From NCBI GenBank assembly GCA_934699065.1, contig CAKUWD010000003.1:1-54883 (forward strand): a stretch of 54,883 nucleotides of DNA, written 5' to 3'. Source of the stretch: an uncultured Treponema sp. Its GTDB lineage: Bacteria; Spirochaetota; Spirochaetia; Treponematales; Treponemataceae. A program made the translations under genes and the position numbers. Positions 8,669 to 17,433 of the stretch are shown here, piece after piece (within the stretch, counting starts at the first letter, position 1; every line of letters starts with the position of its first letter). The notes below the pieces were generated by a model. It saw nothing but the letters and a program-made list of their open reading frames with translations. It was not told the DNA's origin and did no database searches.

Positions 8669-10327
8669 ATGACTAAGAGAGCTGTAATTCATGTTGAAAA
8701 CACAGAAAACCTCGTAGAATTTGCCGAATTTCTTGTATCTGACGGATGGACTATTCTTTCTGCAAATAAAACAGAAGAAATTCTCAAAAAGCAGAAAATT
8801 CCCGTAACAAAAGAAAGTGCCTTGTCGGAAAACAATATGTTTATGGCAGACACTTCAAAACTTATAAGACGGGTAATGCTTACCAAATATCATGAAGAAG
8901 GTGAAACTTATCTTTCTCATCCTGATGAAGAAGAAAACAACATCTATATCATCTGCATGAATGTTCTGCCTTCAATAAACACAGCAATAGTTTCCAAGCA
9001 ATTCGACAATCAGTTATGTCCTAAAAACTTTTATGTCACAACCCTGCTTCGCAATGCTTTCAGAAATTATGAAAATCTTTTGATTCTTACAGATCCTGAT
9101 GATTATAAAGAAGCGATGATTCAAATCAGGACTGGAAGTATTTCTAAAGATTTCAGAACTTATCTTGCAGCAAAAGCGCTGAACCTTGTTTCTGCTTATG
9201 ATGCAGGCCTTTCTGCTTCTATTCTTCAGAGTTCTAAAATCAACGAACAGTTCATGAACTATATGATGATGCCTTTTAAGAAAGAACTTCCCCTTCACTG
9301 CGGAATGAACGCTCAACAGGCAGCTTTTCTGTATAAATCTCCGTCTGAAGAAGGCTCTGTAGGAAATTTCTTGAAATATCAGGGAAAGGATTTACCTTAT
9401 ACTCTGGTAAATGATATTTCTTATGCATGGAGACAAATCAACACGCTTTTTACACTTTTAAAGAATCAGCCTACGGTAAAAAGTACAAACAGTGACGGTT
9501 ATGAATTCACAACTCAGTTCACACCTCTCACAGGCACAGTTTTTTCTCTGGCCGTTAAGTTTGGAACAATTCTTGGTGCTTCCCATGCAACAAATGTACT
9601 TGATTCTTTTAAGGCAACATTTACCTATGATTCTGTTATGACAACTGATACAGTTTTTGCCTGCAGCGCAGTTATCAATACAGAAGCTGCCGAAGAAATT
9701 GTAAAGGGAAACTTTGCAGCCATCGTTGCACCAAGCTTTACAACTGAAGCAAAACAGATTCTTTCAAAAAATAAGAAAACAAAGCTTGTGCCTTCTTTCA
9801 AGGTAACTAATATAGAACTTGATCTTCGCTTTATAAACGGCGGGCTTCTTGTTCAGACAAAAGATTCTACACTTTTTAATCAGTGGAAGGTTCGCACCAA
9901 AAACCGTCCGTCTCAAATTCAAACAGACGAAATGGTATTCGGAATGCTTCTTGTGATGGGAGCTCGTTCCTACTCTGCGGTTCTTCTAAAACAGAATTCT
10001 ATCTGTGGAATTGCCCAGGGTTGTACTTCTGAAAAACGAGCAATCGATGGAGTTTTATTCGAATCAATGAAATTCCAGGAATATGCAAAAGGCGTTTACA
10101 GCGATAAGCTTGGAATAAGCCACGACATAGACACAAGCAATCTTGGAGAAGTGCTTGTATGTGATGGAGCAATTCCATTCTGTGAATCTACCAAAAAACT
10201 GATAGACAGTGGTGTAAAAGCTGTTCTGCAGACTGGTGGAACTTCTACAGATGATGAATTTATAGATTATTGTAACGAACATGGTGTAGTCATGGTTTTT
10301 ACCGGTATGACACATCTTTCATTTTAA
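8669..10327 (+). CDS. Divergent PurH-like protein (AICAR formyltransferase/IMP cyclohydrolase family)
   Basis: 552 residues. The N-terminal ~130 residues resemble the MGS-like IMP cyclohydrolase domain and the remainder the AICAR transformylase domain; the closing region (VKAVLQTGGTSTDDE ... VVMVFTGMTH) aligns well with the PurH C-terminus. Several hallmark residues are changed. The cyclohydrolase stretch normally GRVKTLHP is replaced around residues 60-75, and the transformylase Lys-His pair (KHxxPxG) reads KFGTILG at residue 297, so the catalytic His is Phe. It may be a spirochaete-specific active variant or a protein that has lost PurH activity. 10-formyl-THF, the cofactor of true PurH, would come from fhs in this window. 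The start has no strong SD. mraY follows after 21 bp. Confidence 0.7.
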   Translation: MTKRAVIHVENTENLVEFAEFLVSDGWTILSANKTEEILKKQKIPVTKESALSENNMFMADTSKLIRRVMLTKYHEEGETYLSHPDEEENNIYIICMNVLPSINTAIVSKQFDNQLCPKNFYVTTLLRNAFRNYENLLILTDPDDYKEAMIQIRTGSISKDFRTYLAAKALNLVSAYDAGLSASILQSSKINEQFMNYMMMPFKKELPLHCGMNAQQAAFLYKSPSEEGSVGNFLKYQGKDLPYTLVNDISYAWRQINTLFTLLKNQPTVKSTNSDGYEFTTQFTPLTGTVFSLAVKFGTILGASHATNVLDSFKATFTYDSVMTTDTVFACSAVINTEAAEEIVKGNFAAIVAPSFTTEAKQILSKNKKTKLVPSFKVTNIELDLRFINGGLLVQTKDSTLFNQWKVRTKNRPSQIQTDEMVFGMLLVMGARSYSAVLLKQNSICGIAQGCTSEKRAIDGVLFESMKFQEYAKGVYSDKLGISHDIDTSNLGEVLVCDGAIPFCESTKKLIDSGVKAVLQTGGTSTDDEFIDYCNEHGVVMVFTGMTHLSF

Positions 10328-10348
10328 TTGATAACACAGAGGTTTTAA

Positions 10349-11425
10349 ATGCTTTACTATCTTGGTCTTTACTTACAAAATTACTGGGGGCCTGCAAGAC
10401 TCCTTACATCTTATGCAGTGCTCATAACTCTTGCCTTGTATCTTGGTTTCATTCTTGCCTATAAACTGATTCCAAAATTCTATAACATTCTGCCACAGGA
10501 TCGCGGTCGTGAATTCACATTAAAAGACAATGCCGAAGCCGCAAAAGGAAAACCAACCGGAACCGGAATCGTTTTCATTACTATTTTTGTAATAATCTGT
10601 TTTTTGATTTGTCCTATGAACTGGACTCGTGCTTCCATTGTACTTCTTACCTGGATTACAATGCTCACAGGCTTTCTTGATGATCGCAGTACAGCCAGCT
10701 GGGGAGAATATCTAAAAGGTGCTCTCGACCTGATAATCAGCGTAGTAACAGCATTTATTCTTTATTTTTCTATCAAACAAATTTCTCCGGATGGAATTGT
10801 TCACTTCTGGCTTCCATTCTTTGCAAATGAAGTTGCCGTAAATCCAGTTGTATACATAGTAATCTGTACTATCATGTTGTGGGCTTCTATAAATACAACA
10901 AACTGTACTGACGGTGTAGATGGACTTTCTTCAACTCTTGTTTTAATTGCCCTGCTTACTCTCGGTATTCTTTTCTACTTTGTTCTTGGTCACAAGGATA
11001 TTGCAGCCTATCTTTTGATTCAGCATCTTCCTGCAGGTGCAAACTGGGCTGTATTGCTTATGGCAATGGCCGGAGTTGTAATGGGTTACCTCTGGCACAA
11101 TGCCTTCCCAAGCCACTGTCTTATGGGAGATGCCGGAAGCCGCGCCCTTGGTTACTTTATCGGCGTTGGTGTAATGATTAGCGGAAACCCTTTCATCATT
11201 CTTGCAACTTCTTCAATTATTTTGATAAACGGAGGAATGGGTCTTCTTAAGGTTTTCCTTCTCCGCTTCTTTAAAATTAAAATTTTTGAAACAATCAGAT
11301 TCCCCCTCCACGACCACATGCGCAAAAACCGCGGCTGGTCACCAACACAGGTTCTGCTGAAGTTTATGATTCTCCAGCTGCTGATTACCTGTGCGATTAT
11401 GGGAATTTTCTTAAAGATAAGGTAA
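10349..11425 (+). CDS. mraY: Phospho-N-acetylmuramoyl-pentapeptide transferase
   Basis: 358 residues with about ten hydrophobic segments, as in the MraY family. Family motifs include the Asp-rich FLDDRS (about residues 109-114), NCTDGVDGL (about 186-194) and the C-terminal FPLHDHMRKNRGW. MraY transfers phospho-MurNAc-pentapeptide from UDP to undecaprenyl phosphate, forming lipid I at the cytoplasmic membrane. SD GAGG lies 8 bp before the ATG. It follows the PurH-like gene closely and is not in a dcw cluster here. Confidence 0.95.
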   Translation: MLYYLGLYLQNYWGPARLLTSYAVLITLALYLGFILAYKLIPKFYNILPQDRGREFTLKDNAEAAKGKPTGTGIVFITIFVIICFLICPMNWTRASIVLLTWITMLTGFLDDRSTASWGEYLKGALDLIISVVTAFILYFSIKQISPDGIVHFWLPFFANEVAVNPVVYIVICTIMLWASINTTNCTDGVDGLSSTLVLIALLTLGILFYFVLGHKDIAAYLLIQHLPAGANWAVLLMAMAGVVMGYLWHNAFPSHCLMGDAGSRALGYFIGVGVMISGNPFIILATSSIILINGGMGLLKVFLLRFFKIKIFETIRFPLHDHMRKNRGWSPTQVLLKFMILQLLITCAIMGIFLKIR

Positions 11426-11452
11426 AATGACTCAGAGGGGCTGTCTAAAAAG

Positions 11453-11612
11453 TATTGTCATGCTGAACCTTTGCAGCACAGCTGCTCAGAGACTCGCTAA
11501 AAATAGTCCACTGGACTATTTTTGCCCTGCTACGCAGTGCCGCTCCCTATGTTTCAGCATCTACACTACATTTAGATCTATAGATTCCGAAACAAGTTCG
11601 GAATGACACTAG
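11453..11612. repeat. Family-2 repeat (GTCATxCTGAA...TTCGGAATGAC), interrupted copy
   Basis: Between the convergent mraY and M20 genes. The left part GTCATGCTGAAC and the later GTTTCAGCATCT form one hairpin arm pair; ATTCCGAAACAAGTTCGGAAT (11587-11607 region) forms a second hairpin ending in GACAC. The same order occurs compactly at 45075-45142 (reverse strand). Here the first hairpin is split by about 90 bp of other sequence that itself contains a 12-bp perfect inverted repeat (AAAAATAGTCCA, centre near 11513). It likely also serves as a transcription-ending structure for the convergent genes. Confidence 0.6.
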
Positions 11613-11643
11613 GAGGTAAACTTATTGGTCACCCCCGACTGTT

Positions 11644-12870
11644 TCAGTTCGCGAAAAATTCTATAAGCGTTTCTGCATCTTTTATCAGATTATCAATAAC
11701 GCAGTATTCATTCGGCTGATGTGCCTGGTCATCGAGTGTAGACCAGACTACAGCGTCGATTCCTTCACGGCGAAGTTCTGCTCCAACGGTGCCGCCACCG
11801 ATTCCTATGAATTTTGCATCTATACCATGAACTGTCTTAATGGCCGCTGCAAGCTTCTGGGCAACAGGTGCTGTAGTTGGAGTCGCAGGACTTTCTGATT
11901 TCTGAGGAGTTGTATATTCCACTTTTACGCCGTACTGGCTTTCTACTTCGCGACAACACTTGTCTACTTCTTTAAGAACATCTGCAAGTTTGTAGCATGG
12001 CAGAATACGGCAGTCCATGCAGAAGGTATCTTCTCCCGGAATTATATTGATGCTGTCCACATTTTTTTCACGTTTTGTAGGCTGGAAGGTTGAATAATCC
12101 GGCTCAAAAAGCGGGTCACGGCGGTCAAATATTTTTTCAAGGCCGTTGAGTTTTAGAGATAGGGCGCAGGCGGCGAGGCATGCATTTGCACCGCTGTCTG
12201 GGCGACTTCCGTGAGTCTGCTTTCCCATTACATGAACTTTCAGCCACAAAAGATTCTTTTCTGCAATTTCGATTGTACGGCCTTCGCTATCTCCGCCATC
12301 AGGAATCAAAACCAGATCGTTTTTACGGAAAAGTGAAGTATTGTGAATCAGCCAGATTGCGCCATATTCACTGCCGTTTTCTTCATCAGCAACAAAAAGC
12401 AGTTTTACAGTGTGAGCCGGCTTAAGACCGTTTTTAACATAATAAAGAGCGGCAAAGGCAGCAGAACAAAGCCCCTGTTGATTATCCTCAACACCTCGTC
12501 CATAAAGGCGGCCATCTTTTTCAACAAGTGTCCAGGGGTCTGTGAGCCAGAGCTTTGGGTCGCCGACAGGAACTACGTCCATATGAGCCATTACCCATAT
12601 ACGCTGAGAATCATCCTGCCCCGGAATTGTGACAACAAGGCTGGGGCGAACTCCTGCACTTACACGACTGTCAGGAGCTTCAAAGCGTTCGATTGTGCAG
12701 CCATTTTTATCAAAATCCTTATCACGTAACCAGGCTTCTAGAGCATCAGCTTTCTTTGATTCCCCATCGCCACCACCTTCAGGGGCAATGGCAGGAATAG
12801 AAGTAAGAAGAGTTTCGAGTGCAACAATTTCGCGCTCGTTAGATTTCAGAAAATCGTGTGAAGATATCAT
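11644..12870 (-). CDS. M20-family metallopeptidase (dipeptidase-like)
   Basis: 408 residues. M20/M28-type zinc peptidase landmarks: AHMDVVPVG (first metal His and Asp), GRGVEDNQQG (bridging Asp), ADEENGSEYG (catalytic and metal Glu pair) and a late conserved HQPNEY (metal His). The closest remembered relatives are Sapep/CNDP-type dipeptidases. It has no signal peptide, so it is probably cytoplasmic, hydrolysing dipeptides or N-acyl amino acids. It is followed on the same strand by the 3' convergent repeat region and preceded by a palindromic repeat and galE. Confidence 0.85.
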   Translation of the reverse strand: MISSHDFLKSNEREIVALETLLTSIPAIAPEGGGDGESKKADALEAWLRDKDFDKNGCTIERFEAPDSRVSAGVRPSLVVTIPGQDDSQRIWVMAHMDVVPVGDPKLWLTDPWTLVEKDGRLYGRGVEDNQQGLCSAAFAALYYVKNGLKPAHTVKLLFVADEENGSEYGAIWLIHNTSLFRKNDLVLIPDGGDSEGRTIEIAEKNLLWLKVHVMGKQTHGSRPDSGANACLAACALSLKLNGLEKIFDRRDPLFEPDYSTFQPTKREKNVDSINIIPGEDTFCMDCRILPCYKLADVLKEVDKCCREVESQYGVKVEYTTPQKSESPATPTTAPVAQKLAAAIKTVHGIDAKFIGIGGGTVGAELRREGIDAVVWSTLDDQAHQPNEYCVIDNLIKDAETLIEFFAN

Positions 12871-12888
12871 ATAAGAATCCTATAGTAT

Positions 12889-12959
12889 GTGGTTTCGATA
12901 CGACACTTCGTGTCACTCAACCACCGGTGGTTGAGTAGGCGAAGCCGTATCGAAACCAC
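12889..12959. repeat. Family-1 REP-like palindrome, head-to-head dimer
   Basis: Two units joined at CCACCGGTGG: a left unit GTGGTTTCGATACG with inner stem GACAC/GTGTC, and a right unit with inner stem GGC/GCC ending CGTATCGAAACCAC. It lies between galE and the M20 gene on the leftward strand and could attenuate or stabilise the transcript. Confidence 0.85.
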
Positions 12960-12960
12960 A

Positions 12961-13923
12961 TTATTTATACACTTCCCAAGTAGTCTTAACCAATGTATCA
13001 ACATCAGAATATTTTGGCTCCCAGCCGAGAAGTTCCTTTGCACGCTTAGAAGTTGCATACAAACATGTAGGGTCACCAGGGCGGCGCTCTACATCTTCTG
13101 CAGGAATTGCTTTACCTGTAATTCTGCGTGAAGCTTCAATAATTTCTTTTACAGTTGTTCCCTTTTCTGTTCCAAGGTTTACTGTAAGGCTCTTGTCGTT
13201 CTTTGTAATGTAGTCCAAAGCCATAACGTGAGCACGTGCAAGGTCTGTTACATGAACATAGTCGCGGATACAGGTTCCGTCACGTGTATCATAATCATTT
13301 CCAAAAACCTTCATTCCCTCTTTCATGCCGGCAGCAACTTCCATTACACGTGGCAAAAGGTTCTGAGGGTTCTGCTCAAGGCCGCGGATTTCTCCATCAG
13401 GATCATAACCGGCAGCATTGAAATATCTCAAAGCCGCAAAGCGCATTCCCTTAAGCTTGTCATACCATGCCATAAAGCGTTCAATTTCAAGCTTAGTAAA
13501 TCCGTAGTAATTTTCAGGATTCTTTGGATGATCTTCATCCATAGGAAGATATTCTGGAGCACCAAAAACTGCAGCAGAAGAAGAGAAAATCATTTTTTTG
13601 CAGCCATATTTTACAGCGGCATTCATAATATTAATTGTTCCGGTAATATTATTTACGCTGTATTTTTCCGGTTTTTCCATAGATTCACCGGCAGCCTTAA
13701 AAGCAGCCAGGTGAACAAATGCATCAAAGCCCTGGGCAAAAGCAGCTTCAATATCTGCCTGAATCAAAATGTTTCCATAAATAAAGCCGTTCTTTGGAAA
13801 AAGATTGCAGCGAAGTCCGCTTGAAAGATTATCAAAAACCGTAACTTCATGTCCGGCCTTCATCATCTCTTTTACAACGTGGCTTCCGATATATCCGGCA
13901 CCACCAATAACCAAAACTTTCAT
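12961..13923 (-). CDS. galE: UDP-glucose 4-epimerase
   Basis: 320 residues, slightly short of the usual ~335. Extended SDR signature: GGAGYIGS at residues 7-14 for NAD binding, FSSSAAVFG for the catalytic Ser region, and YYGFTK with the catalytic Tyr and Lys. The ADXXRPGDP-like segment (VERRPGDPTCLY) is typical of GalE. It interconverts UDP-glucose and UDP-galactose in the cytoplasm and fits with the GH2 beta-galactosidase elsewhere in the window. The start overlaps the stop of the upstream lipoprotein gene (ATGA), showing translational coupling. Confidence 0.95.
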   Translation of the reverse strand: MKVLVIGGAGYIGSHVVKEMMKAGHEVTVFDNLSSGLRCNLFPKNGFIYGNILIQADIEAAFAQGFDAFVHLAAFKAAGESMEKPEKYSVNNITGTINIMNAAVKYGCKKMIFSSSAAVFGAPEYLPMDEDHPKNPENYYGFTKLEIERFMAWYDKLKGMRFAALRYFNAAGYDPDGEIRGLEQNPQNLLPRVMEVAAGMKEGMKVFGNDYDTRDGTCIRDYVHVTDLARAHVMALDYITKNDKSLTVNLGTEKGTTVKEIIEASRRITGKAIPAEDVERRPGDPTCLYATSKRAKELLGWEPKYSDVDTLVKTTWEVYK

Positions 13924-14324
13924 AATGTCTCCTTATAATAAATTGCAAGGGCTACATATTTCCCCGCTTTAATTCTAATCCAGCTTGAATCAAAAAAAGT
14001 ATATTCATCAGAAATCCCGCTTTCAGCCAGCTCCAGATTTCTTTCTGCCTGATCACTGTTTACACCTTCACCCCGCAGAATCAAAAGCTCTTTTCCGTTT
14101 AATTCCCCATCAGAGTGAATTATTTTATCTGTTTTATTGTGATAAGCTGCTTCGACCCAGTCAGGGAGTTTCTGTCCAAAGCCTTTGTATTTCCAGTCTT
14201 CAAAGAGTAACTTTTTCTGTCCTTGTTTTTTTTCTATATGTGTGTCGCCCGCACTCGTTGTAGCGCATGAGGCAAGCATGATGATAAAGAACAGCAGTGT
14301 AAGCGTTTTTAGCAATGTTTTCAT
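13920..14324 (-). CDS. Small lipoprotein of unknown function
   Basis: 134 residues from the ATG at 14324, which begins a clear lipoprotein signal: basic start, hydrophobic core, and lipobox LASC at about residues 17-20. A longer frame upstream would bury the signal. The mature part (~114 residues) contains no domain I recognise; a stretch with a possible electrostatic turn (LRGEGVNSDQAERN) recalls small spirochaete outer-membrane-associated lipoproteins. It shares an ATGA overlap with galE, so the two are cotranscribed, but no functional link is evident. Confidence 0.7.
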   Translation of the reverse strand: MKTLLKTLTLLFFIIMLASCATTSAGDTHIEKKQGQKKLLFEDWKYKGFGQKLPDWVEAAYHNKTDKIIHSDGELNGKELLILRGEGVNSDQAERNLELAESGISDEYTFFDSSWIRIKAGKYVALAIYYKETL

Positions 14325-14461
14325 TACTGTTATTTTATCAGATTCAGGTAGCAATGTTAAGGTAGGTTTAAGAGCCGCTTTCCCAGACTCTTTCTACCTT
14401 ATCATGCTGCCTTTTAAGGCACTTGAATCAGACTTAATTTTTGAGGTAAACTTGTCAAACT

Positions 14462-14860
14462 ATGAAAAAATTAATTACACTTGCAGTTCTTTTTGTATCA
14501 TCAATGATTTTGTTTTCTTGTAAAACACTTAAGGAAGTTCCAGAAGGTAAAACTTCTGCACAGATAATTCAGATGGGGCAGAATTATGCCGCAGTTTCTG
14601 ATTATAAATCAGCAGAGCTCTGTTATAAAACTGTAATTGACCGCTATGGTTCAGATGCATCTATATATGTAGAAGCAAAATATGAATTAGGAAGAGTATA
14701 TCTTTCTCAACATAAATATGACAAAGCATACAAAGTGTTTAATGAGATTCTTGAAATCTATGATAATTTTGGAGCTGCCCTTCCCGGCTCATACAAAAAA
14801 CTCTGTAACATCAGCTTAAGCCAGATTCCAGAATCAAAACTTCAGGCAAAGAAGAAATAA
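14462..14860 (+). CDS. TPR-containing lipoprotein
   Basis: 132 residues. Signal with lipobox LFSC (Cys about residue 20). The mature part has two helix-turn-helix TPR-like units: one around QMGQNYAAVSDYKSAELCYK and one around YELGRVYLSQHKYDKAYK. Similar small TPR lipoproteins take part in outer-membrane assembly complexes (BamD-like) or tether other envelope proteins; the present one is too short to assign. It is divergent from the preceding lipoprotein gene. No close SD is visible (GAGG lies ~17 bp upstream). Confidence 0.75.
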   Translation: MKKLITLAVLFVSSMILFSCKTLKEVPEGKTSAQIIQMGQNYAAVSDYKSAELCYKTVIDRYGSDASIYVEAKYELGRVYLSQHKYDKAYKVFNEILEIYDNFGAALPGSYKKLCNISLSQIPESKLQAKKK

Positions 14861-14861
14861 A

Positions 14862-14909
14862 AAGTCCGCCAGGTCGGCTCGCTAGGCTCGCCTATGAGAC
14901 GGCCTTTTG
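14862..14909. terminator. Likely bidirectional terminator
   Basis: Imperfect hairpin AAAAGTCCGCC ... GACGGCCTTTT between two convergent genes. The loop contains a GC-rich direct repeat (GGCTCGC twice). Two mismatches in the stem lower confidence. Confidence 0.5.
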
Positions 14910-14912
14910 ATT

Positions 14913-16175
14913 TTAGTCTTCCTTTGGCAGCAGAATTGAGTGTATCTTGATTTTTCTGCTTTCAGCAATTCCCATTACATAATCTTTTGAATACCTGCCG
15001 ATTCCGCGAGGAGTCGGATGTGGTTCGGCATCCCCAATAAGAATTATTTTCTTTTGAGCTGTATTGCGCCATGAATAGAACTCGCAGGAAGCATACATAG
15101 CTTCATAAACTGCCTCAGGAATATCGCCGCCTTCCTTACCATAAATTCGAATTGAATTCAGATTCTTTGAAAAGCTTGTAAAATTCGAAGTAAAAGGAAA
15201 TACCTTTACCGGTAAATCCATATATTTAAAAGTATCTCCATAATCACGATAGAAAAGAAGTCCAACTCTTGCTCCAGGAGTATTGCCAAAAAGTTCTGTC
15301 AAAAGCGGATACATATCGGTCTTCAGCTTATCAAGATCATTTTTCATACTTCCGGTGGCATCTATCGCAAATACAAGGTCTAAGTTATCTTTATCTTCAA
15401 TATCAGCAAGAAGGCCCCGGATATCCTCTATAATAGTTTCCGGACCTTTTGAATAAATGATGTCATCAGAAAACTCTTTAAATTTTTCGCTTGCAACAGG
15501 ATTGTAATCATCCGTAAGAACAGTTTCCGGTTCATCAACAGGTTCCGGCTCGATAACCGGCTCCGGATCAGGCTTTGGCTGAACTTTTGGGGCAGGCTTT
15601 TTTACTACCTTCTTTGTCACCTTCAAATCAAACATAAAAGGACTGTCCATATAGTCGCCGGTATAATCTGCATAAGGCTTTTCAAAGGAGCGGATATTTA
15701 TAAAAGTTCCCTTTCCTATCGTGATCTGGCCGTTACGAGACCATTCATAACCGTAAACAATTGTTTCCGGAATATAAATATGGAATGCAGGACCAAAAAA
15801 ACTTGTATTTTCCGGAGTTGAATCCACAAGGCTGTATTTTGCACCCTCAGATTCAAGTTTCTTACCATCCAGATAGCGGATTTCATCTCCATTTATACTG
15901 TTATATTCTTGTGCCCTATAAGCATAACTATCACTCTTACCTTCAGGATCTTTTGTAGTTTCTGTCAAAAGGATGGAATTTACATTTGGCAGCTTTTTTA
16001 CATAAAGATGATAGCCGCCATTCTTTTCATCACGCACAAGACGTACATTTTCTGCTGTAATTCTCAATTGCTGCTGTTTTGCTGTATACAAGGTGGTTTG
16101 AGAACCCTCTGATTGTGCAAAAACTACCTGAATAGTCATAAAAACCAAAGTTATCAGAATCCATTTTTTATGCAT
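14913..16175 (-). CDS. Exported von Willebrand A domain protein
   Basis: 420 residues. Signal peptide at residues 1-20 (cleavage after VFA). A beta-rich N-terminal region is followed by a Pro/Glu-rich linker (about 200-225, PEP repeats), then a VWA domain with MIDAS motif DATGS (about residue 268) and the later conserved IGDAEPHP. The periplasmic or surface location is inferred. VWA domains bind ligands through a divalent metal; the ligand is unknown. SD GAGGGTG precedes the ATG. It is separate from the Bat locus, whose VWA domains are of another type. Confidence 0.8.
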   Translation of the reverse strand: MHKKWILITLVFMTIQVVFAQSEGSQTTLYTAKQQQLRITAENVRLVRDEKNGGYHLYVKKLPNVNSILLTETTKDPEGKSDSYAYRAQEYNSINGDEIRYLDGKKLESEGAKYSLVDSTPENTSFFGPAFHIYIPETIVYGYEWSRNGQITIGKGTFINIRSFEKPYADYTGDYMDSPFMFDLKVTKKVVKKPAPKVQPKPDPEPVIEPEPVDEPETVLTDDYNPVASEKFKEFSDDIIYSKGPETIIEDIRGLLADIEDKDNLDLVFAIDATGSMKNDLDKLKTDMYPLLTELFGNTPGARVGLLFYRDYGDTFKYMDLPVKVFPFTSNFTSFSKNLNSIRIYGKEGGDIPEAVYEAMYASCEFYSWRNTAQKKIILIGDAEPHPTPRGIGRYSKDYVMGIAESRKIKIHSILLPKED

Positions 16176-16251
16176 AATTTCACCCTCGCAGATTCATTCC
16201 AAATAATTTTCGGAATCTACATTTTTTGACAGTTTATTTTTAATTATCGGC

Positions 16252-16279
16252 TAGACAAATAAAAAATATGATTTATAAT
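16252..16279 (+). promoter_or_regulatory. Sigma70-like promoter for the 16354 gene
   Basis: TAGACA (16252-16257), 16-bp spacer, TATAAT (16274-16279), about 75 bp upstream of the ATG. Confidence 0.5.
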
Positions 16280-16353
16280 AGAAGAACTAAGTTTAATAGA
16301 AATAAAACCCTTTAATATAATTAAAAAAATTAGTTAACAAGTAACCAGATAAA

Positions 16354-17433
16354 ATGAGCACTCAAGAATTTGAACAGGTAGATATAAATTCCTTTCTCGA
16401 TCACTCAGCGGAAGATGAAAATACAAACGCTGACAATAATGGTGCATTTACCGAACGCCAGAATGGTCTCATTAATCAGCTTTTAGATTACACAAAAGAA
16501 AATGATAAGGAACACTATCAAACCTTCGTAAACCGAATTATGGACTTAAATTCCATTGATTCCTCAGTTTCGAAATTTCCTTCTCTTCTTGAACGCTCAG
16601 AACTTGCAGGCGGCACCCGTACCCGCACAACCCTTATTGAATCACTCATCAAGCACCAGGATAACGGAGACAGAACCCTGCGACTTCCTTCAAAGGCGGT
16701 TCTTGGAAAAAGCCTTCTTATTGCTAAGGCTCACACTCTTTCTAATTTTGCAAAATACACAGGTCACCTTGGGAAGGATTTTGAAAAGCTTTCTAAAGCC
16801 TTTGATACAGAAACAATTCTTTCTATGTTCTCCCTTCTTGCTGAAGATGTTTATTTGAACCTGATTTCTGATACTGAACAGCCTATGGAATTCCGCCGGG
16901 AATGGGCCCTTTCTTTGCTGCTCCTTTGGGAACACTGGAATGATGAAACAAGTGAAAACGTAGCGCCTATTCTTCAGTCTGTATGGACTGCACGACGCAA
17001 GCTTGCCCCGGCCTTTGGTACTATGATGGGTACAAGTGAATTGCTTTTGATTTCCATGCAGATGGATGACCAGTGGATCAGCTTTATTAAACAGAAAATG
17101 GGAGACGATGGAGTTTCCCAGGCCATGGAAGAGTTTTTGTTTGGTATTTCTACCGAGCAGATTCAGTCCCTTCGCCAGATACTTAAAACAAAAGGAATAC
17201 CAGCCATTGGGCGTGATGAAGTTTCAAAATTCCTCGGAGAGCATGTTAAAGCCGATGCCGGTTTGGACTACCGCGACTTCTACTCAATGTATACAATCCG
17301 CCGCGACAATGCACGTTCGCGAGCCCGCCTTAAGCTGGAAGGCCCAAAAAAGACACTGGAAGACTACTTTATCCAGTTTGTAACCGCAGAAAACAAGGAG
17401 AAACAAAATAATGACACCTTCGCAAAATCCTGA
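16354..17433 (+). CDS. Conserved hypothetical protein, coupled to XRE-cupin regulator
   Basis: 359 residues, no signal peptide, mostly helical, with an acidic N-terminal stretch (residues 8-30). I recognise no domain. The 3' end overlaps the regulator gene by 23 bp and the regulator's SD (AAGGAG) lies inside this gene, so the two are translationally coupled and probably work together. Possibilities include a structural or signalling partner of the regulator; none can be favoured from the sequence. Confidence 0.7.
   Translation: MSTQEFEQVDINSFLDHSAEDENTNADNNGAFTERQNGLINQLLDYTKENDKEHYQTFVNRIMDLNSIDSSVSKFPSLLERSELAGGTRTRTTLIESLIKHQDNGDRTLRLPSKAVLGKSLLIAKAHTLSNFAKYTGHLGKDFEKLSKAFDTETILSMFSLLAEDVYLNLISDTEQPMEFRREWALSLLLLWEHWNDETSENVAPILQSVWTARRKLAPAFGTMMGTSELLLISMQMDDQWISFIKQKMGDDGVSQAMEEFLFGISTEQIQSLRQILKTKGIPAIGRDEVSKFLGEHVKADAGLDYRDFYSMYTIRRDNARSRARLKLEGPKKTLEDYFIQFVTAENKEKQNNDTFAKS

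Noticed and set aside
16172..16185. TGCATAATTT at the VWA gene start as another ARG-like box
   Set aside because: Only one half matches, it overlaps the start codon and there is no second box.
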